Under the pieces are notes generated by a model that saw only the letters and a list, made by a program, of their open reading frames with translations, did no database searches and was not told the DNA's origin. Below, one piece after another: positions 6,588 through 7,284 of a stretch of 7,284 nucleotides of DNA. This DNA is from an uncultured bacterium (GTDB lineage: Bacteria > Chloroflexota > Anaerolineae > JACIWP01): positions 1 to 7,284 of the forward strand of contig CAIQJD010000663.1 in NCBI GenBank assembly GCA_903872005.1, in the 5' to 3' direction. Within the stretch, counting starts at the first letter, position 1. Each line of letters opens with the position of its first letter. The position numbers and the translations under genes are program-made.

Positions 6588-7284
6588 AGGGCTTCCCCAT
6601 CACCGCGTGCACCGCCGCTACGACTCTCTCGACACTGGGGACGTAGTCGGCCTCCAGCTTCGGCGCAAAGGGCGGCGGCACATCCGGCGCGGAGACACGC
6701 TTGATGGGCGCGTCCAGCCAGGCGAAAGCCTCATCTGCTGCGATGGCAGCGATCTCGGCCGCCCAGCCGCCGGTCAGGTTGTCTTCTTCGACGATGACCA
6801 GCCGGCCGGTCTTTTGCACCGAGCTGAGGATGAGGTCTTTGTCGAGGGGGACGAGGGTGCGGGGGTCAATGACCTCCGCCTCAATGCCCTCCTGAGCCAG
6901 CTCCTCAGCCGCCGCCAGGGCGCGATAGAGGGTCAGGAGCTTGCCGACGATGGTGACATCGCGGCCGTCCCGGCGGATGATGCCCTTGCCGATGGGTACG
7001 AGGTACTCTTCATCGGGTACTTCGCCGGCCGAGCTGACGGCGCCGCGTTCGGAACGCGGCCCCTTAGAGCCATACAGCAGCTTGTGCTCGAAGACGATGA
7101 CCGGGTTATCGTCGCGCACGGCGCTCTTGAGCAGCCCCTTCGCGTCGTAGGCCGTCGCCGGCGCGACGACCTTCAGACCAGGAATGTGCGTGAAGAAGGC
7201 TTCCAGGCTCTGGGCGTGCTGGGCGCCGCGCGCCGTCGCGCCGACCGGCGCGCGCATCACCAGCGGCACACTGACCTGCCCGCC
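6577..7284 (-). CDS. 2-oxoacid dehydrogenase E1 component, beta subunit (5' end outside window)
   Basis: The frame is open to the window edge and gives 235 residues, against about 325-330 for the family, so about 90 N-terminal residues are missing. The visible part begins GGQVSVPLVMRAPVGATARG, the middle of the pyrimidine-binding transketolase-like domain. It continues with GAQHAQSLEAFF, VVAPATAYDAKGLLKSAVRD and NPVIVFEHKLLYG, all typical of E1 beta. The C-terminal domain (transketolase C type) is seen in DVTIVGKLLTLYRAL, AEVIDPRTLVPLDKD, GRLVIVEEDNLTGGWAAEIA and APDVPPPFAPKLEADYVPS. With E1 alpha, probably encoded just upstream, it would decarboxylate a 2-oxoacid using thiamine diphosphate and pass the acyl group to E2 lipoyl-lysine. 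An apparent start at 7267-7269 is an internal GTG inside conserved sequence and should not be used. The QHAQSLEAFF and APDVPPPF style is closest to acetoin or branched-chain/pyruvate E1 beta of the heterotetramer type; the exact substrate is not determined. Confidence 0.93.
   Translation of the reverse strand, partial: GGQVSVPLVMRAPVGATARGAQHAQSLEAFFTHIPGLKVVAPATAYDAKGLLKSAVRDDNPVIVFEHKLLYGSKGPRSERGAVSSAGEVPDEEYLVPIGKGIIRRDGRDVTIVGKLLTLYRALAAAEELAQEGIEAEVIDPRTLVPLDKDLILSSVQKTGRLVIVEEDNLTGGWAAEIAAIAADEAFAWLDAPIKRVSAPDVPPPFAPKLEADYVPSVERVVAAVHAVMGKPYAN
7042..7060. repeat. 9-bp inverted repeat inside the E1 beta gene
   Basis: GCCGCGTTC (7042-7050) and GAACGCGGC (7052-7060) are exact reverse complements around one base. 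It could fold as an 8-bp stem with a three-base loop. It lies within codons for the G-P-R-S-E-R-G stretch of E1 beta, so it is probably incidental, although a stable mRNA hairpin is possible. Confidence 0.4.

Larger units (their letters stand above)
1..7284. repeat. Dispersed, over-represented palindrome GCCGGC
   Basis: The palindromic hexamer GCCGGC occurs about 50 times by eye across the window, for example at 821-826, 883-888, 5548-5553 and twice overlapping near 6052-6061. About six would be expected from base composition. It occurs in all three codon phases: GCC-GGC for Ala-Gly at 821-826, across Arg codons at 883-888, and across Pro-Ala at 5548-5553. One amino-acid pair therefore does not explain it. 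It resembles, in behaviour only, the highly iterated palindrome HIP1 of cyanobacteria. The count was made by hand and is approximate. Confidence 0.55.

Overview
This window is a GC-rich (roughly 60%), tightly packed stretch of bacterial chromosome. All six genes supported here lie on the minus strand, so transcription runs from base 7284 towards base 1. The long open frames on the plus strand are antisense shadows produced by GC-rich codon use. No RNA gene, insertion sequence, CRISPR array or integration site is visible. The gene mix (an acetoin/branched-chain-type 2-oxoacid dehydrogenase, non-haem URO-D-superfamily proteins, a cytoplasmic GH2 beta-mannosidase) would suit an environmental heterotroph such as a member of Chloroflexota (Anaerolineae or relatives). 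That taxonomic guess is inference from gene content and style, not proof.

Layout in transcription order. (1) 7284-6577: 3' part of a thiamine-dependent 2-oxoacid dehydrogenase E1 beta subunit, running off the window edge. (2) 6587-5490: its E2 partner, overlapping E1 beta by 11 bases, with a good lipoyl domain, a Pro/Ala linker and a subunit-binding domain, but a shortened, degenerate acyltransferase domain. (3) 5443-4358: a URO-D-superfamily protein with an H-S-D-G motif. (4) 4329-3097: a second URO-D-superfamily protein, with an H-x-C...C pattern like the zinc site of corrinoid methyltransferases (MtaA/MtbA type). (5) 3106-470: an 878-residue GH2 beta-mannosidase, overlapping the previous gene by 10 bases behind a very strong Shine-Dalgarno. 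(6) 395 to beyond base 1: the N-terminal 131 residues of another protein, probably a third, longer URO-D-like member.

Gaps between genes are 74 bases or less and two junctions overlap, so genes 3-5 at least, and perhaps all six, read as one operon. A perfect 9-bp hairpin sits on the mannosidase stop codon and may end or attenuate transcription before gene 6. The lower part looks like an intracellular glycan module: the mannosidase would release beta-linked mannose or related sugars from an imported compound, while the URO-D-like proteins carry out an unidentified reaction. Zinc-dependent methyl transfer is the best-motivated guess for gene 4. The dehydrogenase genes upstream may be central metabolism placed next to this module rather than part of it.

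The points most worth a second look are the E2 without its catalytic His, the two URO-D paralogues with opposite metal-site signatures translationally linked to a beta-mannosidase, and a strong excess of the palindrome GCCGGC (about 50 copies by eye, about six expected) in all three codon phases.
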